Source: Flavobacterium sp. ACN6 (lineage in GTDB: Bacteria; Bacteroidota; Bacteroidia; Flavobacteriales; Flavobacteriaceae). From it: a stretch of 64,000 nucleotides of DNA. The DNA lies in the NCBI RefSeq assembly GCF_002304005.1, contig NZ_MRCQ01000011.1:1-64000 (forward strand). Reading direction: 5' to 3'. Below the pieces are notes generated by a model. That model had not been told where the DNA came from. It made no database searches and saw only the letters and a list, made by a program, of their open reading frames with translations. The translations under genes and the position numbers were made by a program. Each line of letters starts with the position of its first letter. The stretch's first letter is position 1. This document shows positions 1 to 9,175 of the stretch, piece after piece.

Positions 1-960
1 GTAGAAGCAATTCCTTTTCCGTCTGCTCCATCTTTTCCGTCTAGCCCTTTTATTTTTCCTAAATCAGAAGTCGTTCCGTCGGTATAGGTAATTACAAGAT
101 TTCCTGATGCATCAACAGTTGAAGAAGCAATTCCTTTTCCGTCTGCTCCATCTTTTCCGTCTATCCCTTTTATTTTTCCTAAATCAGAAGTCGTTCCGTC
201 TGTATAGGTAACAATCAGATTTCCTGATGCATCAACAGTTGTAGAAGCAATTCCTTTTCCGTCTGCTCCATCTTTTCCGTCAATACCTTTTATTTTTCCT
301 AAATCAGAAGTCGTTCCGTCTGTATAGGTAACAATCAGATTTCCTGATGCATCAACAGTTGTAGAAGCAATTCCTTTTCCGTCTGCTCCATCTTTTCCGT
401 CTAGCCCTTTTATTTTTCCTAAATCAGAAGTCGTTCCGTCGGTATAGGTAATTACAAGATTTCCTGATGCATCAACAGTTGAAGAAGCAATTCCTTTTCC
501 GTCTGCTCCATCTTTTCCGTCTAGCCCTTTTACTTTTCCTAAATCAGAAGTCGTTCCGTCGGTATAGGTAACAATCAGATTTCCTGCTGCATTAATAATT
601 GTATACGTAATTCCTTTTCCGTCTTTTCCGTCTATTCCGTCTTTTCCATCCAGCCCTTTTATTTTTCCTAAACTAGAAGTTGTTCCGTCTGTATAAGTAA
701 TAATAAGATTTCCTGATCCGTCAACAATTGAAGAAGCAATTCCTTTTCCGTCCGCTCCATCTTTTCCGTCAAGTCCTTTTATTTTCCCTAAACTAGAAGT
801 CGTTCCGTCTGTATAAGTAATAACAAGATTACCTGCCGCATCAATAGTCGAAAATGCAATTCCTTTTCCAGGCAGTCCCTGAGGTCCTTGATCACCTTTT
901 ACTTTTCCAGCGTCAGTATTTGAACCATCGGTGTAGTTTATAATAAGATTACCTGCGGGA
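1..960. repeat. Tandem 120-bp coding repeat, about 8 units
   Basis: Near-identical 120-bp units start at 1, 121, 241, 361 and 481. A 129-bp unit starts at 601, a 120-bp unit at 730, and a more diverged one at about 850. The 601 unit gains nine bases, which add one Gly-X-Y triplet. Units near the window start are almost identical and those towards the gene's 5' end are more diverged, which suggests recent expansion at the distal side. All length changes are multiples of 3, so the frame of the collagen-like protein is kept. Confidence 0.95.
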
Positions 961-1298
961 TTAATAACGGTACCCGAAATTTGTTTACCGTCTCCAGCTT
1001 CGCCAGAAAGTGCAATTCGCCACCATTTATTAATATACCAGTAGTAGTAACCTGGTGTAACATCTGCGGTAGGATGCGTATTAAAAACCAGCAGACTGTT
1101 TACATTTCCATTTGTAATGGTTGTTCGGTCTGTGGTTCCTGTCAACTGCACCTGCGGGATCAAAATTCCCTGATTTCTGTCTTTGGAGTAAACCTCTAAT
1201 TGAGCAGAAGCGTTCATCTCTTTTTTTCCTATTACAACTTGCGAATAGGCAGAATAACTACCTAGCACAAATAGTAAAGGAAGTAATTTATTTTTCAT
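1..1298 (-). CDS. Secreted collagen-like repeat protein (C-terminus beyond window)
   Basis: An open frame runs from an ATG at 1298 to the window edge (over 430 codons) with no stop. The N-terminus is a signal peptide (MKNKLLPLLFVLGSYSAYSQ). About 75 residues later comes an aromatic segment (YYYWYINKWWRIA). Then follow Gly-X-Y collagen-like runs such as GLDGKDGADGKG, each alternating with a beta-like linker (SGNLIITYTDGTTS). The 40-residue unit is encoded by a 120-bp DNA repeat. Collagen-like Gly-X-Y proteins in bacteria are usually exported and often surface-exposed, as adhesins or fibre-like stalks. No sorting domain can be seen because the C-terminus is missing. The exact function is unknown. 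Confidence 0.85.
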   Translation of the reverse strand, partial: MKNKLLPLLFVLGSYSAYSQVVIGKKEMNASAQLEVYSKDRNQGILIPQVQLTGTTDRTTITNGNVNSLLVFNTHPTADVTPGYYYWYINKWWRIALSGEAGDGKQISGTVINPAGNLIINYTDGSNTDAGKVKGDQGPQGLPGKGIAFSTIDAAGNLVITYTDGTTSSLGKIKGLDGKDGADGKGIASSIVDGSGNLIITYTDGTTSSLGKIKGLDGKDGIDGKDGKGITYTIINAAGNLIVTYTDGTTSDLGKVKGLDGKDGADGKGIASSTVDASGNLVITYTDGTTSDLGKIKGLDGKDGADGKGIASTTVDASGNLIVTYTDGTTSDLGKIKGIDGKDGADGKGIASTTVDASGNLIVTYTDGTTSDLGKIKGIDGKDGADGKGIASSTVDASGNLVITYTDGTTSDLGKIKGLDGKDGADGKGIAS

Positions 1299-1755
1299 AA
1301 CAATTTAATTATCAATTACTTTTAAATTATTTTACAACAAAATGTTTTTTAATTTGTAGATGAGCCATGAAACACAACTCATTAAGAATCAAAAAAACAA
1401 TTCAACCAACATTCTGTTTGATGCTGCAAAGTTCTCTTGTAATTGATTTTTTTTATGCCAGTAGAAGTTTTAAAACTTATATTTTAGGGTATAATTTTAA
1501 GTGTACAAAAAATATAACACTAAGATAATCAGCGCTTTTAAAAACTAAAAAAAGGAGTTGCATAAAAAAAGTGAGGACGTAGATCCTCACTTTTCTATAA
1601 TAATCAAAATATTAAAAACCATAAATATTAAGAATTCCAAAAACAACTAAATACTACACTGGTAATTATTACTGCAAACTTCGTACTGATTTAAACTGCC
1701 AATTACCTTTAAAAGTTTAATAAATTGCATATTAGGACATTTAAATCTGCACGGC
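1299..1755. other. Intergenic, no gene seen
   Basis: This AT-rich stretch lies between the start of the collagen-like gene and the end of the acetylesterase gene. Apart from the terminator hairpin at 1564-1594 I see no coding potential or repeat. The promoter of the collagen-like gene must lie here, but I found no clean TAnnTTTG match. Confidence 0.6.
1564..1594 (-). terminator. Rho-independent terminator
   Basis: GTGAGGA (1571-1577) pairs with TCCTCAC (1584-1590) around a 6-nt loop. Read on the minus strand the stem is followed by seven T. It lies downstream of the acetylesterase gene and probably ends the minus-strand pectin transcript. A shorter T run on the other side could make it work both ways. 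Confidence 0.8.
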
Positions 1756-2499
1756 TTATTTAATTCCTTTTTTAATGTTTTCCAAAGCTGTATCATTGGA
1801 AGTTTTTAACTGCTCGATAACTATTTGAGCAATGCTTTTGGCTCCCAATAGTGATAAATGGGTATCATCTGCTTTTTCTTTATCGTAAAAAGCATTTTCA
1901 CCTGCTTTAAAATGCAAATGCAGCTCTTTCGATTTTTCTGGTCCGTACGACTGCTCCAAAAGTTCTGTATAATATTCTAAGTCGATAAATGGGACTTTAT
2001 ATTCTTGCGCGACTAATCTGGTTTCTAAAGGATAATCGCCATGTGTAGGAACTAAAACTCCTTTTTCGTTAAAGTTACGTCTGGCAATTGAAGTCAATAA
2101 AACGGGAACTGCGCCTTTTGCCCTGCTTTCTTTTACAAATCGGATCAAATTATACCTATAAGCGGTATGCGGATTTGTATATCGTGTAGAGTCTTCTATT
2201 TTTTCATCGTTATGTCCGAATTCGATAAATACGTAATCTCCTTTTTTTAGTTTATTGTAAATCGAATCCCAGCGCTTTTCGTTGATAAAACTTTTGGTGC
2301 TTCTGCCATTTACGGCTTTGTTTACCACCACAATATTATCTTTAAAAAAAGGCTGCAATACCTGCGCCCACCCATGTTCTGGATTACGTTCCGGATCTTT
2401 TTTATTCGCCATGGTAGAATCGCCTATGGTGTATAAGGTCGTCTTTTGTGCGAAACAAATGTAGGAGATTAGAAACGTTAGAAGAATATATTTTTTCAT
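1756..2499 (-). CDS. Rhamnogalacturonan acetylesterase-like SGNH hydrolase (CE12)
   Basis: The 247-residue protein has a signal peptide ending near SYICFA. It has the SGNH hydrolase blocks in order: GDSTM (catalytic Ser) near residue 27, an Asn block around VNKAVNGRSTKSF, GHND near residue 97, and DDTHLS near residue 215, supplying the catalytic Asp and His. This arrangement fits CE12 rhamnogalacturonan acetylesterases, which remove acetyl groups from galacturonate of the RG-I backbone so lyases and GH28/GH105 enzymes can act. It is the last gene of the pectin locus. Exact substrate is inferred from family and context. Confidence 0.88.
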   Translation of the reverse strand: MKKYILLTFLISYICFAQKTTLYTIGDSTMANKKDPERNPEHGWAQVLQPFFKDNIVVVNKAVNGRSTKSFINEKRWDSIYNKLKKGDYVFIEFGHNDEKIEDSTRYTNPHTAYRYNLIRFVKESRAKGAVPVLLTSIARRNFNEKGVLVPTHGDYPLETRLVAQEYKVPFIDLEYYTELLEQSYGPEKSKELHLHFKAGENAFYDKEKADDTHLSLLGAKSIAQIVIEQLKTSNDTALENIKKGIK

Positions 2500-2865
2500 T
2501 TCTGGTTGATTGATAATTGGTAATTGTTAATTGTTAATTGTTAATTGTTAATTGATAATTGATAATTGTAATTGTTAATTGGTAATTGGTAATTGTTAAA
2601 TGATAATTGGTAATTGTTAATTGTTAATTGTTAAATGATAATTGTTAAATGATAATTGGTAATTGGTAATTGTGCTGTATGCGTGTCTACAGGAACAAAT
2701 CTTTGTGGATTCTCTTTGCGGAGACGCACTGCTGTGCGTCTCTACAGTACAATCTGAACCTTTAAACCTTTGTCCCTCTGAACCTTTGTCCCTCTGCACC
2801 TCTGCACTTTGAACCTCTGCACTTTGAACCTTTGCCCCTCTGCACCTCTACACCTCCAAAAAAAC
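2500..2865. repeat. Intergenic low-complexity repeats and a hairpin
   Basis: From 2511 to about 2670 the DNA is a degenerate tandem of ATTGTTA/ATTGGTA-type heptamers. A hairpin GAGACGCAC/GTGCGTCTC lies at 2721-2742. From about 2755 to 2855 there are short direct repeats of the type CCTCTGCACTTTGAA. Open frames crossing this region only read through repeats and are not genes. Similar AT-rich heptamer tracts occur at 8930-9175 and 46010-46075. Confidence 0.85.
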
Positions 2866-4221
2866 CTATTTTTTCGAAACCGCAGAAGGCACTGTAGCTC
2901 TCTGACCTATAAATACATCTGTCATTAAAACGTTTTCTGCATTTTCGTTGGATAATGCGTTTTTTGCCGATTTGATTTCGATATTTTTTAAAGTTATGTT
3001 CCTGATTTTTTTATCTGGGAATCCCTGAATTACAATTCCAGATTCTGATGCTTTGCTGCAGGTAATATTCGAAAAATATACATTTGATATATCCGATTGA
3101 AAGCCTTTGCCTTCTCCGTGATAATTTGCGGTAATGTAAATACAGTCTTCTACTTCGTCTAATTGAATATTGTTTACAAATATATTTTTGATATACCCTC
3201 CTCTATCGGCATTGGTTTTTAAATAAATTCCTCTTTTTAAATAACCCGCTGTTTTACAATTTTCAACAAAAACATTCTGAACTCCTGCAGACATTTCACT
3301 GCCTATTACTACACCGTGAAGTCCTTTGAAATTGCAATTTCTAATTACTATATTTTCGCTCGGAGTTGCTGTGTTTGCTCTTCCTTCGTGATCTCTTCCT
3401 GCTTTTATGGCAACGTTATCATCGCCATTATTAAAGGTTACATTTTCTATTAAAACATCTTTTGCATATTCAGGGTCAATTCCGTCATTGTTATGATTTA
3501 AGGATTTGTAACTGATTCCTCGCACTGTAATACTTTGAGATTTTAAAAGATGCAGACACCAAAATGGCGAGTTTTCAATTCGAACATTTTCTACTAAAAC
3601 ATTTTTGCAATTTAAAAACTGGATCATCTGCGGTCTTAAGAAATAACCTTCTCCAAATTTTCTTTCTGCAATTGGAGTATTGTTATGATTCATTTCGCGG
3701 CTTCGATTTTTACCTTCGCCTTCTTTTGCCTTAAATGTTTTCCATATTTTACCGCCTTCACCATCGATTGTTCCTTCTCCGGTAAGGGCAATATTGGTGC
3801 AGTTACTGGCATAAATTAACGGACTGTAATTGTAGAGCATTGTTCCTTCCCAGCTTGTTAAAACCAAAGGCAGATAGTCTTTTGGATTGTCGCTGAATTT
3901 AATTTTTGCGCCTTTTTCTATTTTCAAATTGACATTGCTGACAAAGTGAATTGGTCCATTAATTTTATAAATTCCACTGGGTACGATAATGGTTCCGCCG
4001 TTATTTTTTTTGCACAATGCCATCGCTTTATCAAAAACCTTTTTGTTATCGGTAACAGAGTCGCCTTTGGCACCCAGTTTTGTTACATTTATTTGATATG
4101 CAGGAATTACCGGCAGCTGAATTCTTTTTACAATCGAATCTACTCTGCTAGAAGGGAAATTATTGTTCTGTGAAAATGATGCCCACGAAAGCAATAAAAA
4201 AAAGATATATTTTAATTTCAT
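2866..4221 (-). CDS. GH28 polygalacturonase-type glycoside hydrolase
   Basis: The 451-residue secreted protein has a signal peptide (MKLKYIFFLLLSWASFSQ) and a right-handed beta-helix sequence. GH28 catalytic blocks are visible: NNDGIDPE near residue 245 (in place of NTDG), NNGDDNVAIK (Asp pair), LHGVVIGSE (the His block, with Leu where GHG is usual), and RGIYLKT (RIK-like). It should hydrolyse alpha-1,4 galacturonic linkages in homogalacturonan or RG-type pectin. It follows the PL10-CE8 gene by 20 bp, so they are probably co-transcribed. It is a paralog of the GH28 at 17564-19006. Endo or exo action cannot be read from the sequence. Confidence 0.9.
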   Translation of the reverse strand: MKLKYIFFLLLSWASFSQNNNFPSSRVDSIVKRIQLPVIPAYQINVTKLGAKGDSVTDNKKVFDKAMALCKKNNGGTIIVPSGIYKINGPIHFVSNVNLKIEKGAKIKFSDNPKDYLPLVLTSWEGTMLYNYSPLIYASNCTNIALTGEGTIDGEGGKIWKTFKAKEGEGKNRSREMNHNNTPIAERKFGEGYFLRPQMIQFLNCKNVLVENVRIENSPFWCLHLLKSQSITVRGISYKSLNHNNDGIDPEYAKDVLIENVTFNNGDDNVAIKAGRDHEGRANTATPSENIVIRNCNFKGLHGVVIGSEMSAGVQNVFVENCKTAGYLKRGIYLKTNADRGGYIKNIFVNNIQLDEVEDCIYITANYHGEGKGFQSDISNVYFSNITCSKASESGIVIQGFPDKKIRNITLKNIEIKSAKNALSNENAENVLMTDVFIGQRATVPSAVSKK

Positions 4222-4241
4222 GAATACTGTTTTTTACCGAT

Positions 4242-6242
4242 TTAATTTGAATACCAATTTGCTGTCTTATCCTTAAGAATATTTTCTATTGTATATTTTC
4301 CCGCTTCTTTCTTAGAGAGCTGATGGGACCAGCTTACTCTTTTTGTAGGTTGAAAACCAGCACCTGTACAATTATACTCTGCATAAAAAGCGTTTTTTTC
4401 TGCTTCTGGTTTTGACCAATTTTCCCAGCCTTCAGCTTTAATCTGGCTGCCCATTTCGCAATTAATGTAAACTGTTTTAGCATAAATACGCCAAGGTCTG
4501 CCCAGATAAACATCTTTTGCTTCAGGGTTTGCAGTGAGTTTACAGTTTTTAAAAACAAACCCAAAAGGAGTTCCTTCTGGTGTTGAAGCGGCAGTGATAT
4601 ACGAACTTTTAATGCTGTGAATAGTACAATTTTCAAACAACGCTGTTGCACTTCCAAAAATAAAATCGGTTGTTCCTTCGATATAGCAGTCTTTAAAATA
4701 CTGTTTGGCGTCTTTTCCAGAAAGGTACAAAGTGTCCTGATTTCCTAAAAGATTACAATTTGAAAATTTAGCGCGATTTGCCACAACGGATAACGCAATT
4801 GCCTGCCCGCGTTCGCCTGAAGTATTTTTAATCGTTAGGTTAGATGCTGCAAAATCATCTCCTTCTACCAAAAGTGTGTAGGTATAAAAGGTGCTGTTTC
4901 GTCCTAAAGCAATTTTGGAGAAGTTATCATCAAAAGTAATGATGGTATTTTCTTTGCTTTCGCCTTTCAAAATAACATTGGTGTTCCATTCTGGAATTCG
5001 GACTTTTTCGTTGTAGGTTCCGTTTTTTACCATTATGGTAATTTTCTCATACGGAAACGCCGGACAAGCATAAACGGCATCCTGAATTTTGGTAAAGTCT
5101 CCAGATCCGTCTTGTGCAACCGTAATTAAAGTCACATTTTTCTTTTCTGCGGCACCTGCTTTTGTACCGTTTTTTAATGCCCAGTCTGGAAATTTTTTTA
5201 AAACTTCTTTTGGTGCTTCAGTATACCAAGAATAGCCGTTTCGTCTTTCTGAACCAATTTGATCCAATGATTTTTTCTTAATTCCGTCACGATCGCAAAA
5301 GAATGGTTCGTTGGTTTCCAAATCCATAAATCTAGCCCAAAGTGGTGCTGCATTTGTGGCAGGAATCATCTTTTTATCTATAATTTTCCCAGCATCATTC
5401 AGCACTCTTTTTTCTTCTAAATTGGTAATTTTTGTTTTTTCAAACCAAGCCACAGCACTCTTTACAGCAGTAACAATTTCTGGTGAAGGCTTTTCTAGTG
5501 ACATTAAAAGCAATACAATTTTGGCAGATTCATAACCGCTTAAAGAAGCCAGTTCAAAAGCTCTTGCATTTGCCGGTGCGAGTGTAACTTCGTCATGCTG
5601 CGCGCACCAGGCTGTTAAAACGCCATTTTGTTTGTATTGTGTTTTTAAAATACAGTCAATTCCTTTATCAAATGCTTTTTTAGATTTTTCAACTATTTCT
5701 TTTGAAGGTTTAATGCTGTAATAATCCGTTTCATCTGCCACGGCTTTTATTACATTTAGAATATTAACCATCGAATCGTCATTGTACGTTATATGCGTGT
5801 AATATCCTTTTTTTAAGGGATAAAACTGAGGCCAGCCGCCGTTTGCATATTGTGCTTCAAGTAAATAATTTAATCCTTTTAAAAAAGAGTCTTTATAGCG
5901 CTCGTCTTTTACCTGAGCATACATTTTTGACATAAAAAGCATTTCCTGACAAGTTGCTCCATTGTCTGTAGTGGTTTCTACAGCTGTTTTTTTAAGCGCC
6001 GTTAAATCTTTCTTTTGCGTTTCGGTCAGCTGTTGCTGCATCTGAATATTTTTTGGCCACCCTCCAATATCTCTTTGGTACAACAAAACATTTTCGGCAA
6101 TTCTTTTGGCTTCCGCCGAAGCAAACCAAGAGGCATCACTCTTTCGAATAATTTCAGACCAGCTTTTATAAGTGTTTTGAGCTGTAAGTCCGATACTTAG
6201 AAAGAACAAAAAAACTAAAGCTGTATTTTTTAATCGAATCAT
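4242..6242 (-). CDS. PL10 pectate lyase fused to CE8 pectin methylesterase
   Basis: The 666-residue exported protein combines two pectinases. Residues of about 25-355 resemble PL10 pectate lyases: RDIGGWPKN, a helical repeat with NGGWPQFYP, YNDDSM, and RNGYSWYTEAP near the end of the module. Residues of about 375-660 are a CE8 methylesterase: DGSGDFTKIQDAV, the catalytic GNQDTLY and DFIFG aspartate blocks, and YLGRPWR. CE8 removes methyl esters from homogalacturonan and PL10 cleaves the de-esterified chain by beta-elimination, so the fusion couples two consecutive steps. The lyase products are substrates for the GH105 enzymes and KduI in this window. Signal peptide is MIRLKNTALVFLFFLSIGLTA. 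Confidence 0.92.
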   Translation of the reverse strand: MIRLKNTALVFLFFLSIGLTAQNTYKSWSEIIRKSDASWFASAEAKRIAENVLLYQRDIGGWPKNIQMQQQLTETQKKDLTALKKTAVETTTDNGATCQEMLFMSKMYAQVKDERYKDSFLKGLNYLLEAQYANGGWPQFYPLKKGYYTHITYNDDSMVNILNVIKAVADETDYYSIKPSKEIVEKSKKAFDKGIDCILKTQYKQNGVLTAWCAQHDEVTLAPANARAFELASLSGYESAKIVLLLMSLEKPSPEIVTAVKSAVAWFEKTKITNLEEKRVLNDAGKIIDKKMIPATNAAPLWARFMDLETNEPFFCDRDGIKKKSLDQIGSERRNGYSWYTEAPKEVLKKFPDWALKNGTKAGAAEKKNVTLITVAQDGSGDFTKIQDAVYACPAFPYEKITIMVKNGTYNEKVRIPEWNTNVILKGESKENTIITFDDNFSKIALGRNSTFYTYTLLVEGDDFAASNLTIKNTSGERGQAIALSVVANRAKFSNCNLLGNQDTLYLSGKDAKQYFKDCYIEGTTDFIFGSATALFENCTIHSIKSSYITAASTPEGTPFGFVFKNCKLTANPEAKDVYLGRPWRIYAKTVYINCEMGSQIKAEGWENWSKPEAEKNAFYAEYNCTGAGFQPTKRVSWSHQLSKKEAGKYTIENILKDKTANWYSN

Positions 6243-6466
6243 TATAATGTGTTTTAATTCGTAAGGTATAATTTAAAACTTGTCTAAAACCGTGTATTCA
6301 AAAATTCAAAAACATAATTTGTAAGAAAAATCATTTATAATATGTTTTTAATCACTTTCTCTATTGAAAATGTATCTAACTATTATTTTTTAAAATTCAT
6401 TTAATACACGCGATTTATGAAAGCCTTTTTTTTCAAAAAATCAATAAAAGTCGTTTTTCTGCTCTT

Positions 6467-8056
6467 TTATTTTGTTATTCTAAACCAATCAAAAGCTGCA
6501 TTTCCAGAATCGTTTTTCACTTCTTCCCCTAAAGCAAAAAGTCCAACTTTTGCTCCAATCCATCTTCCTTCCTTTGCTGTAAAATCTTTTCCTATCGCTT
6601 GGTACTTTTTATCGTCTAAACTGTAGAAGAAACTGCAGATTCCTCCTTTTTTAATTTGTACTCTTAAATAAATCGTATTATTTTCAATTACTATCGGTTT
6701 CGTTTCTGTTTCTGAAATGGCTTTATCAAAAGTTCCCGTTTTCTGATTGAGATACAATTTTCCGTTATCATTTTTAAAACACAAGTAACTATAATCCAAT
6801 CCCATAATAATGAGACCAGTTGATTCCCCGTTTAATCTGGGATTAAAAGTAAGTTTTGTTGTTGCTGTAAATTCTTCTGCTGGGAATTTTTGAAGCAGTA
6901 AATTTGGAGCATTAAAAATATTTTTAGTAGTCGTATTGCAAAACAAATTGAGATAACCCAAACTTGTTGGAAAACCAAAGTTGATTTGTTTGTTTGCCTG
7001 CCACTGCCATTGTAAACCTAATTTTGGTAAATTAAATTCATCTGATTCTGCGGGAGTTTCTATTGGATATTTTTTTCCAACATTTGGTTTTTTATAAGTT
7101 GTAACAGGTTCGCCAATTCCGTTTTTATCAAAATCCTGCCCCATAACCGGCCAGTCATTTTCCCACTTCATGGGCTGTAAATGCACAATTCTTCCGTATG
7201 CTCCTTTGTCCTGAAAATGGAAAAACCAATCTTCGCCTGTCTGCGTCTGTACCCACGAACCTTGGTGCGGCCCGTTGACAGCAGTTGATCCTTGTTCTAA
7301 AACCTTTTTCTTTTCATAAGGCCCAAAAACGTTTTTAGATCGCAAAATGGTCTGCCATCCCGTTGGTACTCCCCCCGCTGGCGCAAAAATGTAGTAATAA
7401 TTATTACGCTTGTAAAATTTCGGTCCCTCGATTGTTCCTTCTCCATCATGTCCGTCAATTACCATTACTTCGTCATTATTCACCACAGTACCTTCTGAAT
7501 TCATAGTACAAACGACTAATAAACTCTTAATCTGAGCACGACTTCCTGCAAAAGCATGAACCAAATACGCTTTACCATCTGTATCCCAAAGCGGACTCGG
7601 ATCTATTAAACCAACTCCTGCTTTTACCAAAAGTGGTTCAGACCACGGTCCTTCTGCTTTTTTGGCTTTGATCATATAAATTCCGAAATCTGGATCTGGG
7701 TAATAAATATAAAATTCGTTGTTATGATAATTAATGCTCGGCGCCCAAACTCCATTTCCGTGTTGTACTTTATTGTACGTTTCAAACGGCGGCTGTTTCA
7801 CAAGTGCGTGGCCAATAATTTTCCAGTTTATTAAATCTTTAGAATGTAAAATAGGTAATCCCGGAATACAATTAAAAGAGGAAGCTGTCATATAATAATC
7901 ATCGCCTGCGCGAACAACATCCGGATCTGAATAATCGGCATGAATAATAGGATTTGTATACGTTCCATCTCCATTATCAGACACCCAGACTTGCGCAGTA
8001 TTCTTCTCAAAAGAAAAAATGGAAAGAAGAAAAAGAATAATTTTTATATTTTTCAT
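6467..8056 (-). CDS. GH43 family glycoside hydrolase (xylosidase/arabinosidase type)
   Basis: The 529-residue secreted enzyme starts with a signal peptide. YTNPIIHADYSDPDVVRAGD near residue 35 carries the GH43 catalytic base Asp at the start of the five-bladed propeller. DPSPLWD and the EGPKFYKR block (catalytic acid Glu) follow. The C-terminal ~200 residues look like the beta-sandwich domain of beta-xylosidase-type GH43. In a pectin locus it probably trims arabinose or xylose side chains. The precise glycosidic activity cannot be assigned by eye. It is separated from the upstream GH105 gene by 1.1 kb of repeats, so a separate promoter is plausible. Confidence 0.88.
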   Translation of the reverse strand: MKNIKIILFLLSIFSFEKNTAQVWVSDNGDGTYTNPIIHADYSDPDVVRAGDDYYMTASSFNCIPGLPILHSKDLINWKIIGHALVKQPPFETYNKVQHGNGVWAPSINYHNNEFYIYYPDPDFGIYMIKAKKAEGPWSEPLLVKAGVGLIDPSPLWDTDGKAYLVHAFAGSRAQIKSLLVVCTMNSEGTVVNNDEVMVIDGHDGEGTIEGPKFYKRNNYYYIFAPAGGVPTGWQTILRSKNVFGPYEKKKVLEQGSTAVNGPHQGSWVQTQTGEDWFFHFQDKGAYGRIVHLQPMKWENDWPVMGQDFDKNGIGEPVTTYKKPNVGKKYPIETPAESDEFNLPKLGLQWQWQANKQINFGFPTSLGYLNLFCNTTTKNIFNAPNLLLQKFPAEEFTATTKLTFNPRLNGESTGLIIMGLDYSYLCFKNDNGKLYLNQKTGTFDKAISETETKPIVIENNTIYLRVQIKKGGICSFFYSLDDKKYQAIGKDFTAKEGRWIGAKVGLFALGEEVKNDSGNAAFDWFRITK

Positions 8057-8081
8057 TTTAATAACAATTTCTTATTTAATT

Positions 8082-8880
8082 AAACCCGACAGGTTTATAA
8101 AACCTGTCGGGTTTGTATAGCGAGTGATTTCTCTATTTAAGACCTAACACTTTTTAGTTTTTTCTCACTTCCGAAAAATAATTTTCGTGTCTCGTTTTTC
8201 GTTTCGTTAAACCCGACAGGTTTTTAAAACCTGTCGGGTTTCTATAGCGAGTAAATTTCTTTTTAAAACCTAACACTTTTTAGTTTTTTCTCACTTCCGA
8301 AAAATAATTTTCGTCTCGTTCTTCGTTTCGTTAAACCCGACAGGTTTTTAAAACCTGTCGGGTTTGTACAGCGAGTAAATTTCTTTTTAAGACCTAACAC
8401 TTTTTAGTTTTTTCTCACTTCCGAAAAATAATTTTCGTCTCGTTCTTCGTTTCGTTAAACCCGACAGGTTTTTAAAACCTGTCGGGTTTGTATAGCGAGT
8501 AAATTTCTTTTTAAAACCTAACACATTTTAGTTTTTTCTCACTTCCGAAAATAATTTTCGTCTCGTTCTTCGTTTCGTTAAACCCGACAGGTTTTTAAAA
8601 ACCTGTCGGGTTTCTATAGCGAGTAAATTTCTTTTTAAAACCTAACACATTTTAGTTTTTTCTCACTTCCGAAAAATAATTTTCGTGTATCGTTTTTCGT
8701 TTCGTTAAACCCGACAGGTTTTTAAAAACCTGTCGGGTTTCTATAGCGAGTAAATTTCTTTTTAAAACCTAACACATTTTAGTTTTTTCTCACTTCCGAA
8801 AAATAATTTTCGTCTCGTTTTTCGTTTCGTTAAACCCGACAGGTTTTTAAAACCTGTCGGGTTTCTATAGCGAGTAAATT
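8082..8880. repeat. Seven-copy tandem array of a hairpin-containing ~125-bp unit
   Basis: A 33-34 nt near-perfect hairpin (arms AAACCCGACAGGTTT and AAACCTGTCGGGTTT) recurs at 8082, 8209, 8333, 8457, 8580, 8707 and 8832. Spacing is 123-127 bp. The ~90 bp between hairpins is also conserved and holds a smaller palindrome (CGAAAATAATTTTCG type). The array lies between the GH105 gene at 9176-10399 and the GH43 gene and contains no credible ORF. Confidence 0.95.
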
Positions 8881-9175
8881 AGGTTAGCATCCTTCGACTT
8901 CGCTCAGGAAGACAAGTGCAACATTCAATTTAAACAATTAATAATTAACCTTCAACAACCAACCATTAACAATCAATCATTAACAATCAACCTTCAACAA
9001 CCAACCATTAACAATTAACCATTAACCATTAACAATTGACAATCAACCATTCACAATTAACCATTCACAATTAACAATTAACCATTAACCATTAACAATT
9101 GACAATCAACCATTCACAATTAACCATTCACAATTAACCATTAACCATTCACAATTAACAATTAACCATTAAAAA
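8881..9175. repeat. Low-complexity ATTAACC/ATTCACA tract
   Basis: After a short interspersed sequence at about 8889-8912 (CCTTCGACTTCGCTCAGGAA type), a degenerate heptamer tract of ATTAACC, ATTAACA and ATTCACA runs to the end of the GH105 gene, which reads towards it. It holds no gene. It resembles, in opposite orientation, the tracts at 2511-2670 and 46010-46075. Confidence 0.85.

Noticed and set aside
981..1199. Plus-strand 72-codon frame
   Set aside because: It is the shadow of the collagen-like gene on the minus strand, which has a signal peptide and repeated protein motifs.
2617..2799. 60-codon minus-strand frame
   Set aside because: It is built from heptamer repeats and the GACGCAC hairpin, with no protein-like character.
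8082..8880. CRISPR-like array
   Set aside because: The intervals between hairpins are conserved rather than unique, the period is about 125 bp, and no cas genes are present.
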